IMG/VR virus record: IMGVR_UViG_3300021373_000958
Location: 1-53,515 of that record
Strand: one strand, 5' to 3'
From: a virus
Length of the DNA stretch: 53,515 nt
Numbering within the stretch: the first letter of the stretch is position 1; the number at the start of each line of letters is the position of its first letter. Position numbers and translations under genes: made by a program. A model generated the notes under the pieces. That model had not been told where the DNA came from. It did not search any database and saw only the letters and a list, made by a program, of their open reading frames with translations. Shown piece by piece: positions 18,862-29,113 of the stretch.

Positions 18862-19054
18862 TTTTGATTAACTCTCTCAGTAGTGATTTGATTTCAGTGA
18901 TTTCATTCTTCAACATATTTATGTCGTCCAACGCGGAATTAAGACGCTTCAACTTACGCCTAGCTTCTATAGCAGAATCGTTGTAATTCAAGATGGCACC
19001 TGTGGTCTCGTCCCTGACAAGACCATCATGCCCTTCAACTTTGATATACGACAT
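18848..19054 (-). CDS. small coiled-coil protein conserved in cyanophage tail operons
   Basis: 68 residues starting MSYIKVEGHDGLVRDETTGA, an N-terminus I recognise from short proteins at this position in cyanophages. Residues 30-65 are a Lys/Glu/Leu-rich heptad coil (ALDDINMLKNEITEIKSLLR). It sits 9 nt after the DUF4815 gene and overlaps the next gene by 14 nt, so it is coupled to both. The role is unknown; an oligomerisation or attachment helix for the flanking structural proteins is plausible. Confidence 0.75.
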   Translation of the reverse strand: MSYIKVEGHDGLVRDETTGAILNYNDSAIEARRKLKRLNSALDDINMLKNEITEIKSLLRELIKNGSS

Positions 19055-19063
19055 ACGCGGAAA

Positions 19064-22000
19064 TTAGAACGATGCTACTGCTCTGATATCTTGAACCTTA
19101 GGAGCGAATGCTGGGTCAACAGTCTTCATTACAATCTTAACAGCAAACGAAGAGAACTCAGGAAGATCTGCAACGCTATACTTCAATTCTTGATACGAAG
19201 ATTGTTTCTCAACAGTTCCAGAGATGCTGTTCTCACTGGATGCAATCTCTAGATTATCAGGACCTCCATCAGCATTGAAGTATTCCCAATCAATATCTTC
19301 GAAGTTTTCTTGACTGGATGCCTTCTTAAATCTGTAGAGAACTCTGATGTTTGAGATATCCTTGATGTTAGCGGTAAGTCTTACATCAATAGATGTTCCA
19401 GGATTGCCAATTGCAACCTCCTTAGTTACATACTTAGCAACCGCAGAACTGTTCTTTGAAGAATCTTCGGAAACAAAATCAATACCGTTAGAATATGTGA
19501 TGCTTCCAACTTCCAGATAAGATGCTTCGACATCATCCTGAGAAGCATACTTGACATAATCGCCAATACGGAAGATATCAGAAACTTGTTCTGAGGTCTG
19601 AGCATTTCTTGCGAATGCTACATTATCAATAATTCTTCCAGTAAAATCATTACTAATTGGTTGAGTGTCGGTTCTTAAGATTAACTCTTGTGTTTTGTTA
19701 TTCCAAAGAACTGATTTACCAGTAATCTTATTGTCATAAGTCTCAAGAATTACTGATGGATTGCGAGCAACGATAGTTGCACCATCAGCAATATCAAAGA
19801 ATAGTTCAACAGGATTTGAATCTACGGTAACGCTAGTGAGTGATGCTTGATTTCCAAGAGAAACAGTTTCTCCAATCTGGAAGAACTGTGCCGTCTTAAC
19901 TCTTACATAAACAACAGCACCATTTACTCTGGCAATAGTTCCAGATGCTTTTGTAGTTACTCCCTTGATAGTTTGACCTGCTTGGATTTCAGTTCCACCA
20001 TTTCCTGCAAGTTGGAATTGATAAACTGGATAGAACTTGATGATTTGATCTCTTCTACCAAATCTGTCTTCTTGACCGCTTGCGTTTTCAACTCTGGAAG
20101 TAGATGTCTTAACAGAAGCAGAAGACAAATCAATCAATGGCGATAGATTAGAAACTGTAGAAGTCATCACCATCTTATATGTCAATGACTGATTTAGACT
20201 ATTGAGGGTCTCATTAATCTCGGATGCGATCAACTTTTGATTGGTAAAGTATTGTGGTTCATTCAAGAAAGTTCTCTCATAGTCTGTCTGAGAATATGAG
20301 GTATAATTTGTCGTCGTAGAATCGACGGGAACTACATTAGTAGTCTTGACATAGTTCTCAAGTTTTGTTCCAGTGAATGAAAGGTAATTGACTTGAGGAT
20401 ATAAAGTTTCAAATTTTCTGTTGTGTGATGCATAAACATTAGTTCCACCACCAAATGCATTGCTAGAAGCGTTTGCAGTAGAAGTGATGTTGTATGTGTC
20501 AATACCACTGTTTGAAATCTTAAACAGGTTGCTGTTTAAGATGTCAGAGGTGACGCCTCCTGTCTCTTGTGCAGTCCTATAGAAGACATACGACCTACCA
20601 GATGTCTCAAATCCATGGTCTCTGTGTGAAACCTTAACGATAGAGTTGTTGTTCTTGAATAATTTTGAGGTGGCGTTAGTATTTGCACTAGCATTAGTTT
20701 CAAATGGATTGTAGTCAAGAAGTTCATAACCCAAGTTATCATTCTTAAGTAGAAGTTCTGCAGGTTTGCTGATGTCAAACTCTGCACGATATAGAGTGAA
20801 CTTGAGATCTTCAAAAATGTCTTCTGTCCAACTCTCAGTATTTTGAGACTTGTAAACAGATCCTAGTGATGGTTGAGTTGTAATAACAGTGCTGGTAGCA
20901 ATATCAGTAGCACCTAGTTTAGATGACCAGAGCATATAGTCGGTAGAATCTGTTTCTACAACTAGAGCATACTCACTATCATTTTGTAGGTATACAGGAT
21001 ACTCAAATCCAAAGTATGTTGGGGTTGTGGACTGCGTAACTCCTTCGTTATCGACCGCTACGCCCATTCTAACTGCAGGTGTGTCAATCTCAATAAAGGT
21101 TTGGATTTCGCACCCTCCAGCGCCATTTCCGACGCCTCTGACAACGACTGAAGGAGCTTCTGTATATCCAAAACCAGATAGAGAAACTTCAGCATTGTAG
21201 ATTTTACCACCAGAGACTTTGATTGCTGCAGTAGCGGTAGATCCACCAGGAAGTTGTGGACTTTCGATAGTTAGGATTGCACTATCATAGTTTTGTCCTG
21301 GGTTAGTAACTCTGACCTTAGAGACTTTTCCACTATCTTTTGCAATCGTAATCTTTCCAGTGGTTCCCTGAGTAGCATTTGCTGTAGTTACAGATGGAAT
21401 AGTTAGATCTTCATTCTGAACGAACGACTTACCATTGTGATTGCTTAGAACGAAAGTATAAACTTGCTCGTTTGTGAGACTATACTTACCAGATGAAGTT
21501 GCTACCAATTCAACGTTATTTTTATCAAAGATCTTGAGAATAGGTCCAGAAGCAGCAGAACTTACTCCTGTAACATTTTCTCCCTTGTAAACAGCAACAT
21601 CGCCATTCGCATAACACTTGAGAAATGTATTAGGTGATAGAACCTTCTCGGATCCAGGAACAACATTCTTTCCTGGTTTCTCTGCATCTACATTGGTGAG
21701 GTATGCTTTAATTGGAATATTGCTGCTCTTCTTGCTGAAGTAGAGATCAACACCAGTTACAAAACATCCGCCCTCTAGATTTTCAACTTTAAATGTCTGT
21801 GCTAGTGGGTTGGGTCTTACTGGATTATCAGTGTTGCTTTCAATTAACTGAACACCTTCATTTGACTTGAAGTATGAAGGTTTCGTAGATACAATAGTTC
21901 CTGGGTTCTCTGGAAGAATACCCGTGGCATAGTATTTGACCTCGGTATAACTATCAACTTCATCCTTAGGTGCATTGGTAGCACTAGAAGTAAATCTGAA

Positions 22001-25000
22001 GGTTAGAATACCAGAAGTGATTGATACTTCTTCTGCATTTGTATCATAAGATAAAGTATCTACGCTGCCGTTCCAAGTAGCATTTTCGATTGGTGGGAAA
22101 CCAGCAGGAAGAACAATCAAACCAGATGCATTTCCATATTCATCAGTGGTGATTGGACCATTAAATGCTGATAGTGAGTTACCTGCAAGACCAGTAAATC
22201 TTAGATCGGGATTTACCCAACGACTGATGTCTCTTCCCTCTAGGAATACATACATCTTAGTATTGGGTTTCATTCTTCTAATCACATACTTAACGGGAAC
22301 ACTTCTCGCAAAGAATGATAGTGAATTGGAAACAAGACTTCCTCTTACGTTCTTGGTTTGGACACCTTTACCAACATCATTATTTTGTGGACTAATATTT
22401 GAAGAACTGGAAACAGATGCAGACTGAACCTTTGTAGATGCCTGCTGACTATTAACCTCACCTAAAGAATTAATTGAAGTAAATGAAGGTGAAGATCCAA
22501 CCCAGTTAACTACAAATGAGTTGTGAATGCTGGAGAACGCTTCCTTAACATTATCTTTTGCCAAGAAAATATTAAAGAGACTTGTGTTTGTATCGACAAC
22601 TAGTGGTTCTTCATTTTGATCATACCACTGATCAATTGATGGGGACAGTTCACCATCTCCAACATACTGAAGAACAACAAATGGGTTTGGATTAATCTTT
22701 GTTGATGCAAACTCATTGCCAAGTAGATTTAAGTTTGAGTATGGTAGAGTGACAACATTGTTTACTTTCTTATAACCAGAAACTGCTCTCTGATCTTCTC
22801 TTACATTAACTTCGACTAGTTTAATGCTATCTTCTTTCGACTGTGGACGAAGAACTGATTGCTGAGGATCAATAGCACATGCATAATCAAGTGAGGTCAA
22901 ATTACCAACGCTATGTGCCTCAAAATTATCAACAAAGAAACCAGACTTAAATCTGTCTAGACCAACTTCATCCTTGACCTGCATGTTGAGAGCTTGCTGC
23001 TCAAGGATGCTAAGAGTAGTGTAATACTCAAGACGCTCAATACGCTTCTCCAATTTACCGATATCTCGCATAGTATAGCGACGATTATCAACTGGAGTAA
23101 TTCTTACATCCTTGCTAGTCTTAGTGAAAGCAGGAATGTACGCATAGAATAGAGGAACCGCATCTTCAATAGGATCTGGTTTGGATGGGTTGAGAGAAGA
23201 ATTCCCTTCTTTTACTAGGAACTCTCCTTTCTTGTTAAGGAATACGCCATCAATACGATCTAGATACTGGATTTGACTGAAGGAGAAAGTATACTCAATA
23301 CCAGCATCTGGAGCAGGAGTGCTAGAAACAACAGCGCCAGGACCAGCAAATGCTCCCTCGGTAACTTCTAGTAGCGACTTATCTAGATAACCTGGGATGA
23401 TTGCTGTGGTGTCTACCTTAGGTCTAAAATCAATTACATTTTTAAGTTCTACATTACCAAGAACAGGAGAGTTGAAAGAAGGAATTTCATCTTCAGGAAC
23501 ACCTGCTTCGTGTAGGTAACTGTCAATTGTGCAGAAGTCTCCTTGAGATTGCTCGAAATAATCAAAAGCAATAACAAGTTGTCCTACAGATGCTTCAAAT
23601 CCTGGTTTGAGAACTAATCTTGAAACATCATATACGGTGTCTCTTTGACCGTCATCAAATGTATATCTAGAAGTAACATCAGTTCCAGAAACCAGATTGC
23701 CAGCAGTATCAACGTCTGGAGCTTGTGAAGGAGTTCCTTCATAGACATATCTTAGTTTGAAGACATCGGAATATGAGAGGGTCTCGATAACTTCAGTATC
23801 GTAATCAGATCCTCTAAGAGGAATAACTCGGTCACCAGATGATGTAACAACAATTCTCTTATTTCTTACAGCAGTCTTAAGTCTTGGTTTTGCGTTAGAT
23901 ACTTCTAGAGTTGCGGTTAACTTAAGTTTAGGGAACGCACCATTAGAAGGAATAGTTCCAAAATAATCAGATGTTAGTTGTAGACTAATAGATCCAGAAG
24001 TAAGACCACTGGCAGTATCAGTAGAAGATGAGATTTCTACAGCATCTGTAGGAATATAAATGATATCACCCTTTGCAATGCTTGGAGCATCGCCTGGGTC
24101 AAGAACTGTAATGATATAATTTTCTTCTGTGAATGCAGCAAATCTTTGTGTTCCAAATGGCAACTGTGCTGCAAATGTAATCGTTCCACCAGAAGTGGAA
24201 GCAGTTGTTACAAAATCTCTGCGGAAATAATACTTAATCTTAGTGTCATCACCACCAGCAGAAATTTGCTCTACTTGCTTACTGCCAGTTGGGAATAGAA
24301 GGGTTCCACCATTAGTATTGTCTGGTCTAGGTCTTAGACGAACAATACTTGTATTTGTTACATCACCAGGAAGAGCTGTATCTAGATAAATTCTAGTCTT
24401 AGCAACCCCCGCTGCTTGAGTTGCATACTGAACAATGGCACGAACTAGATTGTTATCCTGGTCAGAGAATTGAATTAGATCTCCCTGCTGAACAATGCTA
24501 GAGGCATCGGCGCTGAAACTCGTTGATTCGACAAACATCGTTCCTTTCTTGCCGAAGAAAGTGTAATCAGTTACAGCGGAGATGTTTGAATATGATTGAT
24601 TATCTACAACTAAATCAGCACTAAACTTATTGCTACCACCAGAACCATACGCACCACCAATAGATTTGACATTCTGTGGTGTATATGTAGTAACAGCATT
24701 TCTAACTAAGACAGCACGGACAGCAGCAGCACCTGCGCTATCGGTAGTTCCAGCAATTACAATTTCTGGTGGTTGGGTGAATTCTAAGTTTCTGAGAGCA
24801 GCTTGGTTATTGATTGCTACTTTATAGATTTTACCGCCATAAACAGTTGGTTCGATCTTAGACGAATCATACTCAACACCATTTAATAAGATGGTAGCTC
24901 CAGCAGAATAACCAGATCCTCTCTCGATAACAGTGAAGTGTGAGATAGTATTATCTTTTGCAATCTTTACTGTATTTGAATCTTCATCTCTGATTGTTTC

Positions 25001-27148
25001 ACCAGACTTGAAGTTTCCAGAAATGGTCTTAACAAAAAGTAGTCTGTCTGTTGAATAGACACCAGAAGCAGGTCCTTCTACAACACCATATGCACCACTT
25101 TCTAAACCAAATACATACTTACCTTCATCAAATCCAGCAGGAACAGTTTCTAATAGAATTCTCGTAAAGAATTGTGGATCAAAATATGAGAAACCAAAGA
25201 TGCTATTATAGGTCTCGGATCCTCCACCAAGACGACCTTTTGATAAAACAACATCAGAATCCGAATTAAATCCTTCTCCTCTCTTCTTAAGGAAGAAGTT
25301 GCTTGGTTTTACTTTCCCAATAACTGGAGTGATTGAACCTCTGTAATCTACTACCTCTGCCCAATAATCATCATTGTCCTGAGCGTCCCCATTCGAAAGG
25401 AAGATCTTTCTCTTCTTCTCGGAATCTCCCTCATCATATTCAAGGAGCAGATTTTCCAATTCTGCTTTATTGCCAAATACAGTAAGCTCTAGGAATTGTT
25501 TGTTTGCATTATCACTAATTCCAGGTCTATTGATAGTAGCATAAGCAAGAGTTGTTACCGTTCCAATATCAGTTGCTGTGCCATCGGCACTTCTAGATTT
25601 GATAAAATAGAGTGTCTTATAATTTGTTTGGAAATTGGCATCTGTCAATGCACCTAAAGTAGGTTGACCATTAAGACCAAGAACATCTAAAGTGATAGTC
25701 TTAATAGCATCATTTGCTGTAAATGTAAGACCTCTTCTGGAAACAGTTTGTCTGTGGTCAGTAGTTGCCTCTGTGCCATTTACTCCAATAGAACCATCAG
25801 AGAAAGTGCTGTAAAGGAAGATATCTGGATATGCCGTAAGATCAGAACCTTCCTTGTTTAGTGGAACACTACCAAAAACATTGGTAACCGAGAAAGTTGG
25901 GAGACCTTTTGTTTTTAGTGTGATGTTATCACTGGTCAGACTTTCTCTTGCTTTATTGATCTCAAGATACTTGGTCTCTTTGTTTACAATTTCATATCCT
26001 TTAATATAGGCTTTACCAGGACCAATGCTAGCAACCATTTTTCTGGAAGCTTCGCTAGCACTGTATCCATTATAAAGACCAAACTCATCGGCACCATAAA
26101 GACCTTTATTGCCGTCTTTTTGTGCCCACTCACGAATATCAATATCAAAATTATCTACAACGTAATCACCGCTCTCGTCAAATGTTCTGCGAGCAAGAGT
26201 TTGCTCAAGAACACTGAAGTCTGTAGAAGTAACTTTTCTTTGAACAACTCCTCTCTTAACTGTGAGGAGCTGAATAAAGTTCTTGTCGGTGATTGCATCT
26301 AAAGCAAACTCTTTCATCTCTAGACTAATTTTTAGTCTATGTGCTCCAGGTGCAGTATAGTTAGAAGATCCAATTGCATTATCATATAGAGAAGCATCTG
26401 CTTCTGGAGTTACAATCTCTTCTTTGATTGTAAATCCTACTTTTGCCGATGGTTTGTCATAATATTCTTCAATGACAAGAAGTTGCTCTTCATTTCTAAC
26501 AAAATATCCATTAACAAAGTAAATACCTTCCTGCACTTTGACTGCAGAAGCAAATCCCATTGCAGGACTTTCTAGGGAAATAACTTCTCCTGTATCTGGG
26601 TTGGTGACTAGAATGCTCGTAGGAAGAACACTACCATCGGTTCCGACAACTAGAAGTGGAGTATTAACACCATCTACTACTTCTAGTGTTTCACCTTGAC
26701 GGAAAGTTGGTTCAATGTTTGAGTTACCACTATTAATATAGCTAACAAAAACTGTATCTGCGGTGCTTTCAGTTGCTAACTTTGCAGACAAAACAGTTCC
26801 TACAACGCCAGAAGTGAGACCTTGGAGTTGCTGTCCAACCAACTGAGTAATATCATACTTTTTGTAGACAATATCAGTGCCATCAGAAACGGCGACTTCC
26901 GAAACTGACGATAGTTTTACATAATCTAATTTTGTGTTTAAACCTACCTCACCAGGAATTACTTGTTCTCCTTGCTTGAAAGCATATTTACCAAAACTCT
27001 CGATCTGGTTTTGGAGAATAGATTGAACTTGAGTTAATTCTCTACCTTGAATAGAGTACCCAGGACGGAAGAGAATCTTATAAAAATTCTTATTCGCGTC
27101 AAAGTCCTCGTAATAAGGATTTACATTGAGGTTAGTCTTCTGAGGCAT
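19064..27148 (-). CDS. giant DUF4815-type baseplate/tail structural protein (2694 aa)
   Basis: The N-terminus (MPQKTNLNVNPYYEDFDANK, then FRPGYSIQGRELTQVQSILQ) is the signature of DUF4815, a structural protein of T4-like cyanophages. The region after gp8 is where T4 has gp9/gp10. The rest is long beta-rich sequence with G-x-G-Y modules near residues 745 (ERGSGYSAGATILL) and 1950-2010 (GQNYDSAILTIESP, LSGFGYTEAPSVVV). It is probably a peripheral baseplate or fibre attachment protein. It is expressed from its own promoter (27183-27190) just past the gp8 terminator. The DUF call is confident; the exact virion location is inferred. Confidence 0.85.
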   Translation of the reverse strand: MPQKTNLNVNPYYEDFDANKNFYKILFRPGYSIQGRELTQVQSILQNQIESFGKYAFKQGEQVIPGEVGLNTKLDYVKLSSVSEVAVSDGTDIVYKKYDITQLVGQQLQGLTSGVVGTVLSAKLATESTADTVFVSYINSGNSNIEPTFRQGETLEVVDGVNTPLLVVGTDGSVLPTSILVTNPDTGEVISLESPAMGFASAVKVQEGIYFVNGYFVRNEEQLLVIEEYYDKPSAKVGFTIKEEIVTPEADASLYDNAIGSSNYTAPGAHRLKISLEMKEFALDAITDKNFIQLLTVKRGVVQRKVTSTDFSVLEQTLARRTFDESGDYVVDNFDIDIREWAQKDGNKGLYGADEFGLYNGYSASEASRKMVASIGPGKAYIKGYEIVNKETKYLEINKARESLTSDNITLKTKGLPTFSVTNVFGSVPLNKEGSDLTAYPDIFLYSTFSDGSIGVNGTEATTDHRQTVSRRGLTFTANDAIKTITLDVLGLNGQPTLGALTDANFQTNYKTLYFIKSRSADGTATDIGTVTTLAYATINRPGISDNANKQFLELTVFGNKAELENLLLEYDEGDSEKKRKIFLSNGDAQDNDDYWAEVVDYRGSITPVIGKVKPSNFFLKKRGEGFNSDSDVVLSKGRLGGGSETYNSIFGFSYFDPQFFTRILLETVPAGFDEGKYVFGLESGAYGVVEGPASGVYSTDRLLFVKTISGNFKSGETIRDEDSNTVKIAKDNTISHFTVIERGSGYSAGATILLNGVEYDSSKIEPTVYGGKIYKVAINNQAALRNLEFTQPPEIVIAGTTDSAGAAAVRAVLVRNAVTTYTPQNVKSIGGAYGSGGSNKFSADLVVDNQSYSNISAVTDYTFFGKKGTMFVESTSFSADASSIVQQGDLIQFSDQDNNLVRAIVQYATQAAGVAKTRIYLDTALPGDVTNTSIVRLRPRPDNTNGGTLLFPTGSKQVEQISAGGDDTKIKYYFRRDFVTTASTSGGTITFAAQLPFGTQRFAAFTEENYIITVLDPGDAPSIAKGDIIYIPTDAVEISSSTDTASGLTSGSISLQLTSDYFGTIPSNGAFPKLKLTATLEVSNAKPRLKTAVRNKRIVVTSSGDRVIPLRGSDYDTEVIETLSYSDVFKLRYVYEGTPSQAPDVDTAGNLVSGTDVTSRYTFDDGQRDTVYDVSRLVLKPGFEASVGQLVIAFDYFEQSQGDFCTIDSYLHEAGVPEDEIPSFNSPVLGNVELKNVIDFRPKVDTTAIIPGYLDKSLLEVTEGAFAGPGAVVSSTPAPDAGIEYTFSFSQIQYLDRIDGVFLNKKGEFLVKEGNSSLNPSKPDPIEDAVPLFYAYIPAFTKTSKDVRITPVDNRRYTMRDIGKLEKRIERLEYYTTLSILEQQALNMQVKDEVGLDRFKSGFFVDNFEAHSVGNLTSLDYACAIDPQQSVLRPQSKEDSIKLVEVNVREDQRAVSGYKKVNNVVTLPYSNLNLLGNEFASTKINPNPFVVLQYVGDGELSPSIDQWYDQNEEPLVVDTNTSLFNIFLAKDNVKEAFSSIHNSFVVNWVGSSPSFTSINSLGEVNSQQASTKVQSASVSSSSNISPQNNDVGKGVQTKNVRGSLVSNSLSFFARSVPVKYVIRRMKPNTKMYVFLEGRDISRWVNPDLRFTGLAGNSLSAFNGPITTDEYGNASGLIVLPAGFPPIENATWNGSVDTLSYDTNAEEVSITSGILTFRFTSSATNAPKDEVDSYTEVKYYATGILPENPGTIVSTKPSYFKSNEGVQLIESNTDNPVRPNPLAQTFKVENLEGGCFVTGVDLYFSKKSSNIPIKAYLTNVDAEKPGKNVVPGSEKVLSPNTFLKCYANGDVAVYKGENVTGVSSAASGPILKIFDKNNVELVATSSGKYSLTNEQVYTFVLSNHNGKSFVQNEDLTIPSVTTANATQGTTGKITIAKDSGKVSKVRVTNPGQNYDSAILTIESPQLPGGSTATAAIKVSGGKIYNAEVSLSGFGYTEAPSVVVRGVGNGAGGCEIQTFIEIDTPAVRMGVAVDNEGVTQSTTPTYFGFEYPVYLQNDSEYALVVETDSTDYMLWSSKLGATDIATSTVITTQPSLGSVYKSQNTESWTEDIFEDLKFTLYRAEFDISKPAELLLKNDNLGYELLDYNPFETNASANTNATSKLFKNNNSIVKVSHRDHGFETSGRSYVFYRTAQETGGVTSDILNSNLFKISNSGIDTYNITSTANASSNAFGGGTNVYASHNRKFETLYPQVNYLSFTGTKLENYVKTTNVVPVDSTTTNYTSYSQTDYERTFLNEPQYFTNQKLIASEINETLNSLNQSLTYKMVMTSTVSNLSPLIDLSSASVKTSTSRVENASGQEDRFGRRDQIIKFYPVYQFQLAGNGGTEIQAGQTIKGVTTKASGTIARVNGAVVYVRVKTAQFFQIGETVSLGNQASLTSVTVDSNPVELFFDIADGATIVARNPSVILETYDNKITGKSVLWNNKTQELILRTDTQPISNDFTGRIIDNVAFARNAQTSEQVSDIFRIGDYVKYASQDDVEASYLEVGSITYSNGIDFVSEDSSKNSSAVAKYVTKEVAIGNPGTSIDVRLTANIKDISNIRVLYRFKKASSQENFEDIDWEYFNADGGPDNLEIASSENSISGTVEKQSSYQELKYSVADLPEFSSFAVKIVMKTVDPAFAPKVQDIRAVASF

Positions 27149-27182
27149 TGTACTCCGCCAACTACTAGTATCTAGTCCCTAG

Positions 27183-27190
27183 TATTTAGT
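27183..27190 (-). promoter_or_regulatory. late-promoter-like octamer for the DUF4815 gene
   Basis: The minus strand reads ACTAAATA, 35 nt upstream of the ATG at 27148 and immediately after the gp8 terminator, so the DUF4815 unit can be restarted independently of gp8. Confidence 0.6.
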
Positions 27191-27196
27191 AGAGAT

Positions 27197-27227
27197 AAAA
27201 AAAATCCCCCCATTGCTGGGAGGATTT
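27197..27227 (-). terminator. Rho-independent terminator after gp8
   Basis: On the minus strand AAATCC pairs with GGATTT, then after one mismatch three more G-C pairs close an AGCAAT loop (27202-27227). A run of eight T (27204-27197) follows. It lies 16 nt after the gp8 stop. Confidence 0.85.
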
Positions 27228-27243
27228 GATAATGTCCAATAAA

Positions 27244-29055
27244 TCAGAATTCGATAACTAGTTTGATATCTTCGATCTGGTCAGGAGCACGAGTGATAAG
27301 ACGACGGTTTTCGATGTAGATAACCTCACCAGAGTTATTCTCAATTTCGGGGGATGCTAGACCTGCAGCAAAAGTAGATCCCAGAAGAGCACCAGCATAA
27401 GTAGTAGAGACAAAACCCGATGCTGTAGAACTTTCTCCAGTAATAGCATTAGCACCATTGCTTTCAAATGCTCTTACAACACCCTGATTTGTGTGAGCAT
27501 CATTGGTTTGAATATACTTAAGAACACCGTCAGTTGTAGAACCGCTGTCTAGTGTCCAAGAAACGACCGTTCCGTATGCAAATCCACCTGCTACAGTTTG
27601 GAAAATCTTTTCATCAACCGCATAGTCTGCACTAGCACCAGTGATCTTGACAGCTTTCAGACCAGAAAGTGTATCTGCTGTTGCAAATGTAGTTGTTCCC
27701 CAGGATAGCGGATCTGCAATGATACCAATACGACGGAAGTCATTATCAACTGGGAAGTCACCAGCACCTTCTGCATAAGTTAAGCGAATATTGGTCATTA
27801 CACGCTTACCATTCAATTCGGTTTCGTGATCGGAACCATGACCACCTTGAGGAGGTAAAATTGCTTCTAGTGCAGCATTTCCACTGTAACCGCTAACACT
27901 ATTGGTCAAACCAGCATCACTGAATAGATTACCAGTTTCTAGAAGGATGTTTGCATAGGTGTATCCAGATCCACGAGACTGAATGCTTGCGGAAGTGATA
28001 GTGCCAGAACCATTAGTTACTAGTTCTACAACTCCACCTACACCATCACCCTTAATTCCAGTATAAAGAGTTTGTGAAATTGGAAGACCTGCTCCACCAT
28101 CTTCAATAACTACTGTATCAATAGCACCAGGAACTGCTAGTGCTTCAACTGCTTGACGTGAAGTGTTGCTGCGAAGAACGACTGGCATGAAGTCGGAAGA
28201 CAAGAACTTCAGAACATCATCTGTTGGGATGGTATACATGTATTTCCAGATGTAACCAGCACCAGTGGTTTCTGTATAGAGACCTGTTCCTGCATCGTAG
28301 TTAGGAGCGCCAGTGGATGGTTCTTCCGTAGCGTTTTGACCAGTTGTGTTTGAAGGATTTTCGCCATTGAATAGGCACTTGAATACTTCATATTGGGAGT
28401 TCATTACATAGAACTTAGCATCAGCGATAGAAGCAGCACCAGTTGCGGCTTGCTTACCAATCTGACCGCCACCGCCAGGAGTATCTGCATAATCTGGTTT
28501 CCACATGTCAAACTTAGGATTGGCAACTAGATCCCAGTTGTAACGACGGATAACTGTTCTTGCGAAAGCATCGTTAATGCGCTTTGCAGCAATGATTTCG
28601 TCATATAGAGCAATTTTTTCTCTCTGATTGTCTAGTGGGAGAGGTGGAACATCTTCGGTTGCATAACGATAAACACCAGACTTAGCAGTAGCACCTGTAT
28701 CGGATCCACCAGATCCGCCAGTGCGGCACTTAAGATCAGATCCCAACGCTGGAGCAGAGTTAACACCGTTGCTGCCAAAAACGTCGGTTAGAAGAAGGGC
28801 GCTATCATAAACAGCAGCAATTGTGGCACGGAAAGTAGTGGAACCATATGTTCCTACATACACTTCATCGCCAATTGTAAAAGAAGTAGCATTCTTGGAA
28901 TAAATTTCTAGGTATGCTCTCCATGGTTGTGGACGACCCACGAAGAAATACATTCGTGAACGCTCTGCACTAGTGTCAGTCGCGCCCTCAGTGAGAGATT
29001 CTAGGAATTGCTTCGCGTTAAAAATACGAAACTTATCAGAAATAATAGCAGCCAT
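27244..29055 (-). CDS. 8: baseplate wedge protein gp8
   Basis: 603 residues, versus 334 in T4. The N-terminus (MAAIISDKFRIFNAKQFLES, then RSRMYFFVGRPQPW) is characteristic of cyanophage gp8. In T4, gp8 joins gp10, gp7 and gp6 in each baseplate wedge. A G-x-G-Y module lies near residues 340-370 (SRGSGYTYANILLETG), probably an insert relative to T4. It has its own perfect late promoter (29093-29100) and terminator (27197-27227), so it is a single-gene transcription unit in addition to any read-through. Confidence 0.85.
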   Translation of the reverse strand: MAAIISDKFRIFNAKQFLESLTEGATDTSAERSRMYFFVGRPQPWRAYLEIYSKNATSFTIGDEVYVGTYGSTTFRATIAAVYDSALLLTDVFGSNGVNSAPALGSDLKCRTGGSGGSDTGATAKSGVYRYATEDVPPLPLDNQREKIALYDEIIAAKRINDAFARTVIRRYNWDLVANPKFDMWKPDYADTPGGGGQIGKQAATGAASIADAKFYVMNSQYEVFKCLFNGENPSNTTGQNATEEPSTGAPNYDAGTGLYTETTGAGYIWKYMYTIPTDDVLKFLSSDFMPVVLRSNTSRQAVEALAVPGAIDTVVIEDGGAGLPISQTLYTGIKGDGVGGVVELVTNGSGTITSASIQSRGSGYTYANILLETGNLFSDAGLTNSVSGYSGNAALEAILPPQGGHGSDHETELNGKRVMTNIRLTYAEGAGDFPVDNDFRRIGIIADPLSWGTTTFATADTLSGLKAVKITGASADYAVDEKIFQTVAGGFAYGTVVSWTLDSGSTTDGVLKYIQTNDAHTNQGVVRAFESNGANAITGESSTASGFVSTTYAGALLGSTFAAGLASPEIENNSGEVIYIENRRLITRAPDQIEDIKLVIEF

Positions 29056-29092
29056 GGGTTTCTTTGTCCGACGTTGTAGTTTGTGCCTGAGT

Positions 29093-29100
29093 TATTTATA
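29093..29100 (-). promoter_or_regulatory. T4-type late promoter for gp8
   Basis: The minus strand reads TATAAATA, an exact T4 late consensus, 38 nt upstream of the gp8 ATG. Confidence 0.8.
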
Positions 29101-29113
29101 TTTATGCAGTTAT